Assembly: GCF_028372415.1 (NCBI RefSeq) | Contig: NC_092872.1 | Span: forward strand, 549,503,205-549,567,204 | DNA length: 64,000 nt | Reading direction: 5' to 3' | Source: Notamacropus eugenii | Taxonomy: Eukaryota > Chordata > Mammalia > Diprotodontia > Macropodidae | Part shown: positions 1 through 10,524 of the stretch, one piece after another | Layout: every line of letters starts with the position of its first letter | Numbering within the stretch: the first letter of the stretch is position 1 | Notes under the pieces: model-generated | The model's database searches: none | The model's input: the letters and a program-made list of their open reading frames with translations, nothing else | What the model was told of the DNA's origin: nothing | Program-made: the position numbers and the translations under genes

Positions 1-139
1 AATAATGGTGGTTGATGATTTCCTGCTCAGAAAGACCAAGTCAGTTCTTTGTCAACCTGATAACAACAGAGAGATCTACTGTCTGCCCCAACAAGTATCA
101 AAACAAAGTGTCTAAAGACTTATCAAAATAGATGACTAT

Positions 140-385
140 CACCCACTTCTAGTGATTCACGTGGATATAAATGATGCTATTAGAAGGAATCCTGTATGTA
201 TTGTCAAAGATTGCAGTCTTGGGAAGGAAACTGAAGCCCACAAGGGCAAAGGTTATGTCTTCCTTGCTGATACCAATTGAAGAATGCAAGGAAAGCAGAA
301 GAAAAAAATTATTTAGGATATGAACAGGTGACTAAGAGGGTAGGTAATAGATGAAAATGGGATTTGGATTTCTAAACTATAGTTT
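140..385 (+). mobile_element. L3/CR1-type LINE, ORF1 fragment
   Basis: The + strand reads IHVDINDA and then decayed sequence with SLGKETEA and KGKGYVF. This resembles the VHVGTNDT...LGK...VKGKG pattern of the esterase-like (SGNH) ORF1 domain of CR1/L3 LINEs. The fragment is heavily mutated and old. The identification is by eye. Confidence 0.5.
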
Positions 386-479
386 AAAATGTAAGGATGA
401 TGAACTCTTGGCCAGAGATAGAGTATACCTAACAAAACCTAGTAAGAACGGGTGCGCTTTTTTTTTGTCAAATCAAAAC

Positions 480-715
480 AACTTTGAAGTTTCACCTCAT
501 GCCTGAAAAAGTGGCAAAGAATAATTAATGCTGGAGAAGCTGTGGAAAAACAGAAACATTGATATACTATAAGTGGAACTGTGAGTTGGTCTAAAAATTC
601 TGGAAAACAATTTAGAATTATTCAAAGAAAAATGATTTAAAATGTTCATACCCTTTGACTCAGAGATCCCAGAGATTTACCCCAAGGAGGTCAATGACAA
701 AAAGACCTCCAAGAA
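480..715 (+). mobile_element. L1 ORF2 3' fragment
   Basis: Contains GTGGAACTGTGAGTTGGTC and CCCTTTGACTCAGAGATCCC followed by TACCCCAAGGAGGTCAATGA. These are the L1 ORF2 C-terminal region (WWNCELV... and IPFDLEIP...YPKE), which is also seen better preserved on the opposite strand at 4139-4503. The copy is degenerate. Confidence 0.7.
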
Positions 716-717
716 AT

Positions 718-835
718 CAATCAACAAATATTTATTAAGTATTTATTATGTCCTAGGCACTTTACTGGGGATGCAAAGAAAGGCCTTTAAGGAACTTACA
801 TTCTAATGGGAAGAAACAATATAAAGAGGCAAATA
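718..835 (-). mobile_element. L2 LINE 3' end
   Basis: CAATCAACAAATATTTATTAAGTATTTATTATGTCCTAGGCACT is the reverse complement of the L2 3' end (cacatagtaggtgcttaataaat type), here interrupted by normal decay. It is followed by AAGGAACTTACATTCTAATG, the next L2 block. Confidence 0.8.
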
Positions 836-994
836 ATAAGATACTACCAGTAGCAACAAAGAACTAGAAAAAAAGTAGATACTCATTGACTGTGAATTCA
901 AATATTAGAAACTCAGACATTTTGGAGAGGTTGAATTGACTATTTTCTGAGGAACTATCCAGCTCTAAAATTATACAATGCTTCCTCTGAAGCC

Positions 995-1112
995 ACTTCC
1001 TTCTCTGGGTCCTGGTTTCCTCACCTAGAAGATAAGGGAATGGCCTAAGTGATTTCCTCCTCGGACATTCTACGTTCAAAAGTGACTTCCAATTCTGATA
1101 TTCTATGAGAAA
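995..1112 (+). repeat. MIR/Ther-type SINE, 3' part
   Basis: GGTTTCCTCACCTAGAAG and a decayed GGCCTAAGTGATTTCCTCC, then AATTCTGATATTCTATGAG, follow the common tail of therian CORE-SINEs (cctcatctgtaaaatg...ttccaattctatgat). Confidence 0.5.
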
Positions 1113-1544
1113 TATCAATCCTGCTTCCCCTGTCCCCACTACCTTCCCTAATCTCCCTACTAAGATTCAGCAGTCAGAGATCACCCTTAGGGAGAGTTCT
1201 TCCCAGGATGGAAACTGTTTCCAGTCATAACTCTTTTTTTAGACCATATATTCAAAGCTATGCCTAGGGCCCTGCAAATCTAAATCCATTTTTTAAAATG
1301 AGGAATGGGGAGAAAGATATGATTTTTATCTTTTAGTGCTAAAAAACACCTGAGGCTCAAACACATACATACCAATGACTCATAAACACCACTGCTCCCA
1401 GGGAGAAGGAACTGCCCTCCCCTTAAGAAAGCTGAGCTTTGGGAACAGGAAAACAGTGCTTGTTCCCGTAGTGTTAGCAGGTAGCTACAGAGTTGATTGT
1501 ACTCACAGGAAGGAATACAAGAGAACCAAATGAGACCTAATTTA

Positions 1545-1690
1545 CTAGAGTCACAAAATATAAGAGCTGGAAGAGACTTTATTAGATTTTCCCAGATGAG
1601 GAAACTAAGGCCCGGAAAAATGAAAGTCACCAGTCCAATGTCAATACTAGGTATCAGAGACAAAACGTGAACCAAAGTGTTGTGACTCCA
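1545..1690 (-). repeat. MIR/Ther-type SINE
   Basis: Starts with TCACAAAATATAAGAGCTGGAAGAGAC and continues CCCAGATGAGGAAACTAAGGCCC, the reverse complement of a therian CORE-SINE with the ctctaaattctatgat-type tail. Confidence 0.65.
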
Positions 1691-1728
1691 AATCTATTTG
1701 ACTATGGGAAGTGAAGGGGAGGGGAGGA

Positions 1729-1845
1729 AAGCCACATTTATTACATGCCTGCAATGTGATGGTCCAGGCTTCACTAAGTGCTTTACAAATATTATCTCAT
1801 TTGATCCTGCACTGACAGAGCAATGTAATTGGAGGTTTCTGGTGT
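1729..1845 (-). repeat. MIR-type SINE
   Basis: CCACATTTATTACATGCCTGCAATGTG... then CTAAGTGCTTTACAAATATTATCTCATTTGATCC is the classic antisense MIR core. Confidence 0.75.
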
Positions 1846-1849
1846 TCCT

Positions 1850-3060
1850 GAGTAGCTTCCTTGTGTGCCTGCATACGTGTTCCCGCGTAGTCTGTGTGTG
1901 TTTATGTGCATTCTTAAATGATACGTGTTTACCTTGGGGAAGCCTTTCAGACCTGGCTCTGCTACAAGCTGCCTGAGATCTTAGACATCGATAGAAAACA
2001 ATGAAGGGCTGGGGGATGATGACTCTGTCAGGATAGTGACACAATCTTCTGAACTTTTCTTTTGAGAGATGACTACTAACCAGTTGCCCCTCTAGAAGAA
2101 GTACCATAGCTATTACAAATGTGTGACGGCTATTGTCAATTTGATTCTCTGCTCCAACAAAACATTTGTGTGAACAAATCCAGTCCCAGAGAGCAGATGA
2201 TGAAACACATTCCTCTCATTCTTCTCCAAAGAGAGATGGTAGACTATGGGTCCAGAACATCACATTCGATACCTTATATGGTTATTCTGTTGGTTAGTTT
2301 TGCTTAACTATTTTGTTTTGTTATAAGGGAAAGTTAATTGGGGAAAGAGAACTTTGGGAGGTGTTATTTGTAAAATAAAAAACAACTAAAGGTATCAATA
2401 AAACTTAAAATATTCAGTATGACTCAGTACAAAAAGCAAATATGTCTTCTGTAGAATGAATAGGCAATGTTTCACACATACTCACTATCATTTTGAGGTG
2501 TATGTAAATGCTACTGTGATTAATAAAATACAAATTTGTTTAAAAGCCTTAAGGAATTCATAGTCACTTCTTGTTCTCATGTATCATTTCATTCAACAGA
2601 TAATAATAATACAATTACTATCATTTCAGAATCCAAGAAATTTCCTAACATTGAAAAAAGGGTCCTGGTACTCCAATAGACTGGTAACCATTGTCCTTGG
2701 GTATGTCAGTGTCAGAGGTCTCAGAACGCTGATAGCCCTTCTAAGATGTGTTTTCCCCTTCAAGGCTGCCCTTGAAGTTCATTTTGGTCTGACTGGACTT
2801 GAATACAAACGTGTAGGAGAAGATGGAGAGAGAGGGAGGGAAGGAACATATTGTGATTTGCTCCCTGGGAGCCACCTTCCCAAAGGATGGTCCTGTGTAC
2901 ACTATATCTGAGAAGCTTGGCTCAACCTCCATTGTATCTTCTAGATAATGAGGGATGTTTCCAGAACTGACTTCCAGGGCCCCTCCCCGCTTAATGGAAG
3001 TATGGTAAGTCAGGAAGCTGATTTCAGAGCCTGCCATCTGTCAGCACTGAGGCAATTTAC
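1850..3060. other. no gene or clear repeat recognised
   Basis: Short open frames here (up to about 137 codons) have no family motifs and no neighbouring gene signals. I see no repeat I can name. Confidence 0.5.
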
Positions 3061-3064
3061 CAGT

Positions 3065-3265
3065 TAGTGTAACATCATAGGATTTCAAAGCTGGAAGGGA
3101 TCCTAGAACTCATCAATCAATCTAGTCAAACTCCCTCATCTTAGAGATAATGGAACCAAGGCTCAGAAAGGCTGAGTGACTTGACCACAACTGGCAAGTG
3201 ACAGATCTGAGACTTGAACTCAGACCTCCTAACTCCAAACCCTGTGCTCTTTTCAATACATTCTG
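3065..3265 (-). repeat. MIR/Ther-type SINE, near full length
   Basis: ATCATAGGATTTCAAAGCTGGAAGGGATC, then CTCAGAAAGGCTGAGTGACTTG and GACTTGAACTCAGACCTCC, is the antisense of a therian CORE-SINE from tail to tRNA-like head. Confidence 0.8.
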
Positions 3266-3604
3266 CTCAAACAGAAGAAGAGAATTTAAATATCTTGGAG
3301 TTTCTCATCACTCATCCTAGGGAAAGCCAGTGAGCAAAGAAATCAGGCAGAATTCTAATCTTAAGCTTGAAGTATTTCAGAGTCTGAGCAAATATATTTC
3401 CTAGAAAAAAGAAAAAAATCCAGATCCAACCCCATGTCCCTGTTGTTTTTGAACCCAATGCTTTGGTGGCTTTCTCTGGAGCAGCAGTAACTAAAGAGCA
3501 TCACAGACTTTACCCAGTCACAAATGGCCAGGGCAAGGAAGTCTGTGAAAGTAGGAGCCCCTTCACTACTGGAGAGCTGACTGGCATAAGAAAAGGTACT
3601 TTTT

Positions 3605-4503
3605 TGTTGCTTTTTAGTAAACAATATTTTATTTTTTCTACATACATGTAAAAATAATTTTCAACATTCATATTTTATAAGATTTTGAGTTCCAAATTGT
3701 CTCCCTCCTTCCCATCCCCCTCCCCAAGACAACAAACAATCTGATACAGGTTATATATGTATAATCATGTTAAACATATTTCTACATTAGTTATGTTATG
3801 AAAGAAGAATCAGAACAAAAGGGAAAAGCCATGAAAAACAAAAAACAAAGTAGTCTGCTTCAGTCTGCACTCAGACTCCATAGTTCTTTCCCTAGATGTG
3901 GATAGCATTTTCCATCATGAATCTTTTGGAGTTGTCTTAGATCCCTCTATTGCTGAGAAGAGATAAGTCTACCACAGTTGGTCATTGTACAGTATTGCTG
4001 TGCATAGTGTTCTCTTGGCTCTGCTCACTTCACTCAGTATCAGTTCATTCAAGTCCAGGTTTTTCTGAAATCTGCCTGCTCGTCACTTCTTATAGCACAA
4101 TAATACTCCATGACACTCATATACTACAATTTGTTCAGTCATTCCCTCAATTTCCAATTCTTTGCCACCACAAAAAGAGCCGCTACAAATATTTTTGTAT
4201 GTGTAGGTCTTTTTCCCTTTTTTATGATCTCTTTGGGATACAGACTTAGTAGTGGTATTTCTAGATCAAAGGGTATGCACAGTTTGATTGCCATTTGAGT
4301 ATAGTTCCAAATTGGTTGGCTCCAGAATGGTTGGATCAGCTCACAATTCCACCAACAATGCATTAGTGCCCCAATTTTCCCACATCTTCTCCAATATTTG
4401 TCATTTTCCTTTTCTGTCATATTAGCCAATCTGATAGGTGTGAAGTAGAATCTCAGAGGTGTTTTCATTTGCATTTTTCTAATCAATAGTGATTTAGAGA
4501 ATG
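3605..4503 (-). mobile_element. 5'-truncated L1: ORF2 C-terminus and 3' UTR
   Basis: On the - strand, 4503-4139 encodes the L1 ORF2 C-terminus (NDKYWRRCGKIGALMHCWWN, then LEIPLLSLYPKE and FVAALFVVAKNWK), a direct match to the human L1 pattern CGEIGTLLHCWWDC...IPLLGIYPKD...FIAALFTIAKTWN. About 530 bases of 3' UTR follow, ending in an A/T-rich tail at 3605. Target-site repeats AAAGGTACTTTTT lie at 3592-3604 and 4504-4516. The 5' part was never copied, so this is a classic truncated insertion. Confidence 0.93.
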
Positions 4504-4571
4504 AAAGGTACTTTTTAAAAGGCAAGGGGGCTCTTCAGGACTTTTGCTCAGGGCATCAAGATTTAAACTTA

Positions 4572-4740
4572 TTTCATACATCTAGAATTGAAAAGGCCCC
4601 TGAAGGCTAACTGTTTCAGCCCCTTCATTTTGCAAATAAAGAAATCAAGACTTGAGGAAGTTCGATGACTTGCCACATATTAGTGAGCAGAATATGCAGG
4701 ATCTGAACCCTCTTTCCTCTGTATTACACAAGCAGCCTTT
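4572..4740 (-). repeat. MIR/Ther-type SINE
   Basis: Antisense features: TTCATTTTGCAAATAAAGAAATCAAGACTTGAGGAAGTTCGATGACTTGCC, then GATCTGAACCCTC and TCTGTATTACAC. The copy is old. Confidence 0.6.
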
Positions 4741-5922
4741 TCTAGAAGAGAAGGAATGTTTCCAACAATTGATATTGCTCCATTGGGAGGGAGGTTGTTT
4801 GGCATTCCTGCTTGAGTACTGACTGGTAGCTGATCTTCTCTAAAGAAAGATGAAAACAACTTCTTAATTTGAGTTACCACGAGGCTGCTGGGGGTTTGGA
4901 GTTGCTGTTTTACATTTTTTTTTTTTTTTTTTTTTTATTAAATTTATTTATTTAACTTTTAACATTCATTTTCACAAAATTTTGGGTTACAAATTTTCTC
5001 CCCTTTTATCCCCTCCCCCCCCAAACACCAAGCATTCTAATTGCCCCTATGACCAATCTGCTCTCTCTTCTATCCTCTCTCTCTGCCCTTGTCTCCATCT
5101 TCTCTTTTGTCCTGTAGGGGCAGATAGCTTTCTATACCCCTTTACCTGTTTTTCTTATTTCCTAGTGGCAAGCACATTACTCGACAGTTGATCCTAACAC
5201 TTTGAGTTCCAACTTCTCTTCCTCCCTCCCTCCCCACCCCTTCCCTTTGGAAGGCAAGCAATTCAATATAGGCCATATCTGTGTAGTTTTGCAAATGACT
5301 TCCATAATAGTTGTGTTGTATAGGACTAACTATATTTCCCTCCATCCTATCCTGTCCCCCATTACTTCTATTCTCTTTTGATCCTATCCCTCCCCATGAG
5401 TGTCGACCTCGAATTGCACTCTCCTCCTCATGCCCTGCCTTCTATCATCCCCCCCACCCTGCTTGTCCCCTTATCCCCCACTTTCTTGTATTGTGAGATA
5501 GGTTTTCCTACCAAAATGAGTGTGCACTTTATTCTTTTCTTTAGTGGAATGTGATGAGAGTAGACTTCATGTTTTTCTCTCACCTCCCCTCTTTATCCCT
5601 CCACTAATGAGTCTTTTGAGTGCCTCTTTTATGAGAGATAATTTGCCCCATTCAATTTCTCCCTTTCTCTTCCCAATATATTTCTCTCTCACTGCTTGAT
5701 TTCATTTTGTTTTAAAGATATGATCCCAACCTATTCAATTCACTCTGTGCACTCTGTCTCTATGTATGTGAGCGTGTGTGCATGTGTAATCCCACCCAGT
5801 ACCCAGATACTGAAATGTTTCAAGAGTTACAAATATTGTCTTTCCATGTAGGAATGTAAACAGTTCAGCTTTAGTAAGTCCCTTATGACTTCACTTTGCT
5901 GTTCACCTTTTCATGGTTCTCT

Positions 5923-7011
5923 TCATTCTTGTGTTTGAAAGTCAAATTTTCTTTTCAGCTCTGGTCTTTTCATCAAGAATACTTGAAAATCCTCTATTTC
6001 ATTGAAAGACCATTTTTTCCCCTGAAGTATTATAGTCAGTTTTGCTGGGTAGGTGATTCTTGGTTTTAGTCCTAGTTCCTTTGACTTCTGGAATATACTG
6101 CTCCATGCCCTTCGATCCCTTAATGTAGAGGCTGCTAGATCTTGTGTTATCCTGATTGTATTTCCACAATACTTGAATTGTTTCTTTCTAGCTGCCTGCA
6201 GTATTTTCTCCTTGACCTGGGAACTCTGGAATTTGGCCACAATGTTCCTAGGAGTTTCTCTTTTTGGATCTCTTTCAGGCGGTGTTCTGTGGATTCCTTG
6301 AATATTTATTTTGCCCTCTGGTTCTAGAATCTCAGGGCAGTTTTCCTTAATAATTTCATGAAGGATGATGTCTAGGCTCTTCTTTTGATCATGGCTTTCA
6401 GGTAGTCCCATAATTTTTAAATTGTCTCTCCTGGATCTATTTTCCAGGTCTGTTGTTTTTCCAATGAGATATTTCACATTATCTTCCATTTTTCCATTCT
6501 TCTCTCTTTGTTCTGTGATTTCTTGGTTTTGCATAAAGTCATTAGCCTCCATCTGTGCCATTCTAATTTTGAGAGAACTGTTTTCTTCAGTGAGCTTTTG
6601 AATCTCCTTTTCCATTTGGCTAATTCTGCTTTTGAAAGCATTCTTCTCCTCATTGGCTTTTTGAACCTCTTTTGCCAATTGAGTTAGGCTAGTTTTTAAG
6701 GTGGTAATTTCTTCAACATTTTTTTGGGTCTCCCTTAGCAGGGAGCTGATCTGCTGTTCATGCTTTGACTTCATGTCTCTCATTTCTCTTCCCAGCTTTT
6801 CCTCTACCTCTCTAACTTGATTTTCAAAATTCTTTTTGAGCTCTTCCATGGCCTGAGCCCATTGGGTGTGCTGGGACACAGAAGCCTTGATTTCTGTGTC
6901 TTTGCCTGATGGTAAGCATTGTTCTTCCTCATCAGAAAGGAAGGGAGGAAATGCCTGTTCGCCAAGAAAGTAACCTTCTATAGTCTTATTTCTTTTCCCT
7001 TTTCTGGGCAT
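5923..7011 (-). CDS. LINE-1-type ORF1 protein, intact, 362 residues
   Basis: An uninterrupted L1 ORF1p, the RNA-binding chaperone that coats LINE RNA as a trimer. Domains: a basic N-terminus (MPRKGKRNKTIEGYF), a long coiled coil about residues 50-195 with heptads rich in K/E/L, an RRM-like domain starting LENRSRRDNLKIMGLPE (about 189-205), and a C-terminal domain with HRTPPERDPKRETPRNIVAKF-like sequence (about 242-262) and RITYPAKL (about 318-325). The human counterparts are LENRSRRNNLRI and RISYPAKL. Length is close to the 338 residues of human ORF1p. The first ATG is taken as the start. Full openness suggests a fairly recent insertion. It belongs to the mobile element, not to the host. Confidence 0.95.
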   Translation of the reverse strand: MPRKGKRNKTIEGYFLGEQAFPPFLSDEEEQCLPSGKDTEIKASVSQHTQWAQAMEELKKNFENQVREVEEKLGREMRDMKSKHEQQISSLLRETQKNVEEITTLKTSLTQLAKEVQKANEEKNAFKSRISQMEKEIQKLTEENSSLKIRMAQMEANDFMQNQEITEQREKNGKMEDNVKYLIGKTTDLENRSRRDNLKIMGLPESHDQKKSLDIILHEIIKENCPEILEPEGKINIQGIHRTPPERDPKRETPRNIVAKFQSSQVKEKILQAARKKQFKYCGNTIRITQDLAASTLRDRRAWSSIFQKSKELGLKPRITYPAKLTIILQGKKWSFNEIEDFQVFLMKRPELKRKFDFQTQE

Positions 7012-7858
7012 TTTCCCAGCCAGTGACTTGACCTCTGAATATTTTCCTCACACCCACCTCACCTCCTGATCCTCCCAGCCCGTGTTTGTGGTCTGAGATT
7101 CAAATGCTGCTTCCAGCCTCAGGGCTTTTGGCGGGGGCAGGGCTGCTATTCAGTATGAGATTATGATCTGGTGCTGAGATCGGGGCAGGGCCACCTCTCA
7201 GGCTCAGTTCCCTCAGGGGGTTTATGCGCAGACCTTCCGCAATGGATTCAGGCTCCCGCCCGCTTGGGGAGCCCCTGTCTGCAGCCGCCTCTCAGCTTCT
7301 ACCTCCCGGGGGGGGGCCTGAATTATGGGGGCACCCCACTCCCCTCTCGACCCGCCAAAGAGACTCTCTCACCCACCCCTGTCACCTGTGGGTGGAGGGA
7401 CTTGTGCGGCCGCTGGAGATCCCGTCCCTGAAGCCTGCTCGGATCTGTTTCTCTCGGTGCCGCAGCCGTGGCCTCAGCAGGTCTCGGCTGAGCTTTGTGT
7501 CTGCAGCGCGATGGACCTTTTGCGAGAGGTTTGCAGATCCCTCTGTGGGTGGAGGGACCCGTGTGGCCGCTGGAGATCCTGTCTGTGAAGCCTGCTCGGA
7601 TCTTTTCCTCTCGGTGCCGCGGCCGCGGCAGGGCTGCGCTCAGCTCCCAGTCCCGGCGCCCAGTCCGCGGCGCGAAGGACCCCCCGCGAGAGGTTTGCAG
7701 GTCTCTCTGGAACAGAAATCTCCCTCGCTCCAATGTTCCGTGGCCTCTGGGTGCGGAATTCGCCGTGAGTTACTTCCCTGTAGCCATTCTATGGGTTGTG
7801 GGTTCAGAGCTATGTGTATGTGCGTCTTTCTACTCCGCCATCTTGGCTCCGCCCCCTC
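7012..7858 (-). promoter_or_regulatory. HAL1-like 5' UTR / internal promoter
   Basis: A GC- and CpG-rich region between the element's 5' end and ORF1, clearly different from its AT-rich surroundings. The extreme 5' end carries CCAAGATGGC, like the YY1 site that positions transcription in human L1. The open frames on the + strand here are by-products of the GC-rich composition. Confidence 0.7.
7388..7705. repeat. two tandem units of about 157-164 bp in the HAL1 5' UTR
   Basis: GTGGGTGGAGGGAC occurs at 7388 and 7545, and GCGAGAGGTTTGCAG at 7522 and 7686. GCCGCTGGAGATCC and GAAGCCTGCTCGGATCT are likewise repeated. The units are imperfect copies. They recall the tandem promoter monomers of mouse L1. 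Confidence 0.8.
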
Positions 7859-7984
7859 TACATTTTTTTTAAAATAATGATTCACAGCTCTCAGAAGGTG
7901 GTTTCCTCCCAAAGAACTATAGTTACCTAGGTTAGGATGCCCCTGCCTTTTTGAAAAGAATTGACTTTCACTTCCTCAAAGCCT

Positions 7985-8215
7985 TAAAGTTAAGGAATAG
8001 ACCCCAGTATTTGGAGTCAGGGGACCTGGGTTTTCATTCCAGCCCTTTCCTCCTACGTAACTCTGGGCCCCTCTTTGGGCCTCAGTTTCCTCATATGTAG
8101 AATGGAGCTAATACCTGCCTCACATCGTTGTTACGTGGAACAAATAAGGTAATGTATGTAAAGTATTTCGCTAGCATTCAAGCCCACGTAAATATTGGCT
8201 ATTACTGTAATAATT
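7985..8215 (+). repeat. MIR/Ther-type SINE
   Basis: Reads TTTGGAGTCAGGGGACCTGGG, GGGCCTCAGTTTCCTCATATGT, AATACCTGCCTCACATC and then AATATTGGCTATTACTG. This is the whole CORE-SINE order on the + strand. Confidence 0.85.
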
Positions 8216-8560
8216 TCCCAACTAGTCTACATCCAATCTCTCCCTTTCTAATATATCTGTCATACTGCTACTAAATCATCTTCCTGAAACATAAATCTGA
8301 CTACAAAACTTCTCTGCTCCAAAGTTCTAAGTGGCTCCCCATTTGCTGTAAAGTAAGCAATCTATAATCTAATACCAGCCTATCTTTCCAAATTTTCTTC
8401 TCTCTAATCCCCTTCAAACATTCCATATGCTAGCCAAATTGGACTAGTGTTGTTTTAACCATCTTCTATACAACACGTTCTCAACTCAAAGGGCATCCTA
8501 CATTTCCTACTATCTCCCTACCATTTCTCTCTCCTTTCAGAATTCTTTCATTCTTTAGGA
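8216..8560 (+). mobile_element. L2 LINE fragment
   Basis: Matches the L2 region near the end of ORF2: CATCCAATCTCTC, ACTAAATCATCTTCCTGAAAC, TCCAAAGTTCTAAGTGGCTC and GCTAGCCAAATTGGACT. Confidence 0.8.
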
Positions 8561-8690
8561 GCATAGATTTATGACCAAGAAGGGTTCATTTTATACTCAT
8601 GGAAATTTAGGCTTAAGTAATTTACCCAAGGTCACAGTCTATTGAAGGGTTAAGGCATGTATATAAGTAAACAACATAAGATGTGTGCAT

Positions 8691-8727
8691 GTGTGTGTGT
8701 GTGTGTGGTGTGTGTGTGTGTGTGTGT
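8691..8727. repeat. (GT)n microsatellite with one interruption
   Basis: About 37 bases of alternating GT broken by a single extra G. Confidence 0.95.
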
Positions 8728-8764
8728 AAGGACATGTACAAAGTGGGGCAAATGTAAAACATTT

Positions 8765-8988
8765 TTATTGTTCAATCTTGTCTGACTCTTCATGACTCCA
8801 TTTGGGATTTTCTTGGCAAAGATACTCGAGTGGTATTCCACTTCCTTCTCCAGCTTATTTTACAGATGAAGAAACTGAGGCAAACAGGGTGAAGTGACTT
8901 GCCCAGAGTCACACAACTAGTGTCTGAGGCCAGATTTTAACTCAGGAAGATTCATCTTCCTGACTCCAGGCCAGGCACACTACCCAAT
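8765..8988 (-). mobile_element. tRNA-headed SINE with RTE-type tail (MAR1-like)
   Basis: Antisense copy: TTGTCTGACTCTTCATGACTCC, TTTGGGATTTTCTTGGCAAAG, GATGAAGAAACTGAGGCAAAC, then CTTCCTGACTCCAGGCC near the head. It is the same family as the copies at 21953, 26943 and about 37951. Confidence 0.85.
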
Positions 8989-9144
8989 ACAAAACATAGA
9001 AAAAGTAAATACAAAGCAATGTGTAAGAGGGATTGTGGGAGGTTGGGGGGTAGGCAGAACCCCAGCAAAAGCAGATATCCTGGAGGGCTTAAAGATAGAA
9101 ATATTGAAATGTAAAAAAGACCTACTGGTGCCCCCTTCATTAGA

Positions 9145-9250
9145 TTTAAGTTCCTTGAAGGCAAGGGCAGTAATTTTCATCTATATACCCCCAGAATTGA
9201 ACATTGGATTTTGCCACTGTGGGTGCATATGCTAATATTGTATCCATTTC
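9145..9250 (+). mobile_element. L2 LINE 3' end, short
   Basis: TTAGATTTAAGTTCCTTGAAGGCAAGGGCAG...ATACCCCCAGAATTGA follows the L2 3' UTR pattern. Confidence 0.6.
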
Positions 9251-9929
9251 CATTGGAACTCGGTATTTGTACTATATAATCTCAGTGAAAAGAATGAGTG
9301 ACATCATCCAAGTGGTATTTGCCTGTGAAACATAACAATGTAGAGTAGTAGGAGGGGATAAAGGAATAATTGGCAGGAGAGGAAGTAGATGGGAAGAAGA
9401 GTGATGATTCACGTGTCAAGTGACGGGGTAAAGACTTAATTGACCCTCTGAGGTTTCTTCTCAATCTAAAATCCTATGATTCTCTGAAAAGAAAAAAGAA
9501 GGGAAAAGAAAGGGTCTTTATCTAAGGAAGAGAAAAGCATCCTTCCTTTTTTAATCAATATTTTCCGTCTGAGCTATAGAGGAAGCCTGAGGTTATGGAT
9601 GCAGCCAGATGGCTCACTTGGAAAATTCTAGGGCTGAGTGCTAAAGGAGATAATTATTCACAAGTTCAAATGGAAAAGCTGAAACAGAAAGTATATCTGG
9701 ATTGTTAGAGTGACACTGGTCTTATAATCTAGTTGACTGGGAAGGGCCTTCCTGGGATATCCTAGTGAATCTGGGTAATTGGCCCAAGACATTTCACTTT
9801 GTTTCTGATTCTACCCATGTCTAACAACATTACTTTTGACCAGGCAGTGACTGGTAGTAGGGAAAGGTATTACATCTTCCCTGTCCTTCATCACCCACAT
9901 TCTAAGAACAACACTTCTCATTCCTCACA

Positions 9930-10195
9930 GACATCTAGGTGATGCAGTAGATAAGAGTGCTGGGTCTGGAGTCAGGAAGATCTGAGATCAAATCCAACCT
10001 CAAATATTTACTAAGTGACCTTGAACAAGTCACTTAACATCTGTTTGCCTCAGTTTCCTCTAGTTTAAAACAGGGATAAAAAAATAGTACCTTTTCCCTA
10101 GGATTTTTATACGGATAAAATGTGATAATATCTGTAAGGCATTTAGCAGAGTGCCTGGCACATAATAGGGGCTATATAAATACTTCCTGTTATTA
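9930..10195 (+). repeat. MIR/Ther-type SINE, near full length
   Basis: Head GATGCAGTAGATAAGAGTGC, then GTCAGGAAGATCTGAGATCAAATCC, CAAGTCACTTAACATCTGTTTGCCTCAG and tail GCCTGGCACATAATAGGGGC...CTTCCTGTTATTA. Confidence 0.85.
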
Positions 10196-10239
10196 TGTAT
10201 CCCTGATTCTGTTACTGATTGTAAAAGCCCAAAGCACAA

Positions 10240-10515
10240 ATTCAAACACTTATTAACTGCCTACTGTATGCTGGAAACTAGAAGGGCAATAATAATGATA
10301 GCTAAAATGTATATACTACTAATAATAGTTAGAATATATACATATAGATCGCTTGACATTATCTTATTTAATACTCACAACACCCTGAGTGGTAGGTATT
10401 ATTACTATCATCCCATTTTACATATAAGGAAACAGACAGAGAGATTGCGCGACTTGGCCAAAGCTGGTGTCTAAGGCAGTATTTGAACTGAGGTCTTTCG
10501 GATTCCGAGACCAGG
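10240..10515 (-). repeat. MIR-type SINE with a short L2 end
   Basis: AAACACTTATTAACTGCCTACTGTATGC is L2-like. It is followed by the antisense MIR core: AATAATGATAGCTAAAATGTATA, then CACAACACCCTGAGTGGTAG, CCCATTTTACATATAAGGAAAC and TGAACTGAGGTC. Confidence 0.75.
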
Positions 10516-10524
10516 AATTTTACA

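Larger units (their letters stand above)
4923..7858 (-). mobile_element. HAL1-like half-LINE, near full length
   Basis: Read on the - strand, it starts at 7858 with GGGGGCGGAGCCAAGATGGC, an L1-type 5' end with a YY1-like AAGATGGC motif. An 850-base GC-rich 5' UTR with tandem units follows, then an intact ORF1 (7011-5923), then about 1 kb of 3' UTR and an A tail (the T run near 4923-4937). There is no trace of ORF2 (endonuclease and reverse transcriptase) between ORF1 and the 3' UTR. Matching flanks TACATTTTTTTT at 4911-4922 and 7859-7870 show it inserted as one unit. The 3' end (GGAACTC/GTAACCCAAAAT...GAATGTT) resembles that of the nearby L1, which suggests it uses L1 machinery in trans. HAL1 elements (ORF1-only LINE-1 relatives) are known in mammals including marsupials. 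An internally deleted L1 is the alternative. Confidence 0.88.

Noticed and set aside
7171-7912. Overlapping open frames of up to 217 codons on both strands
   Set aside because: They lie within the GC-rich 5' UTR of the half-LINE and read repeated units, not a protein family.
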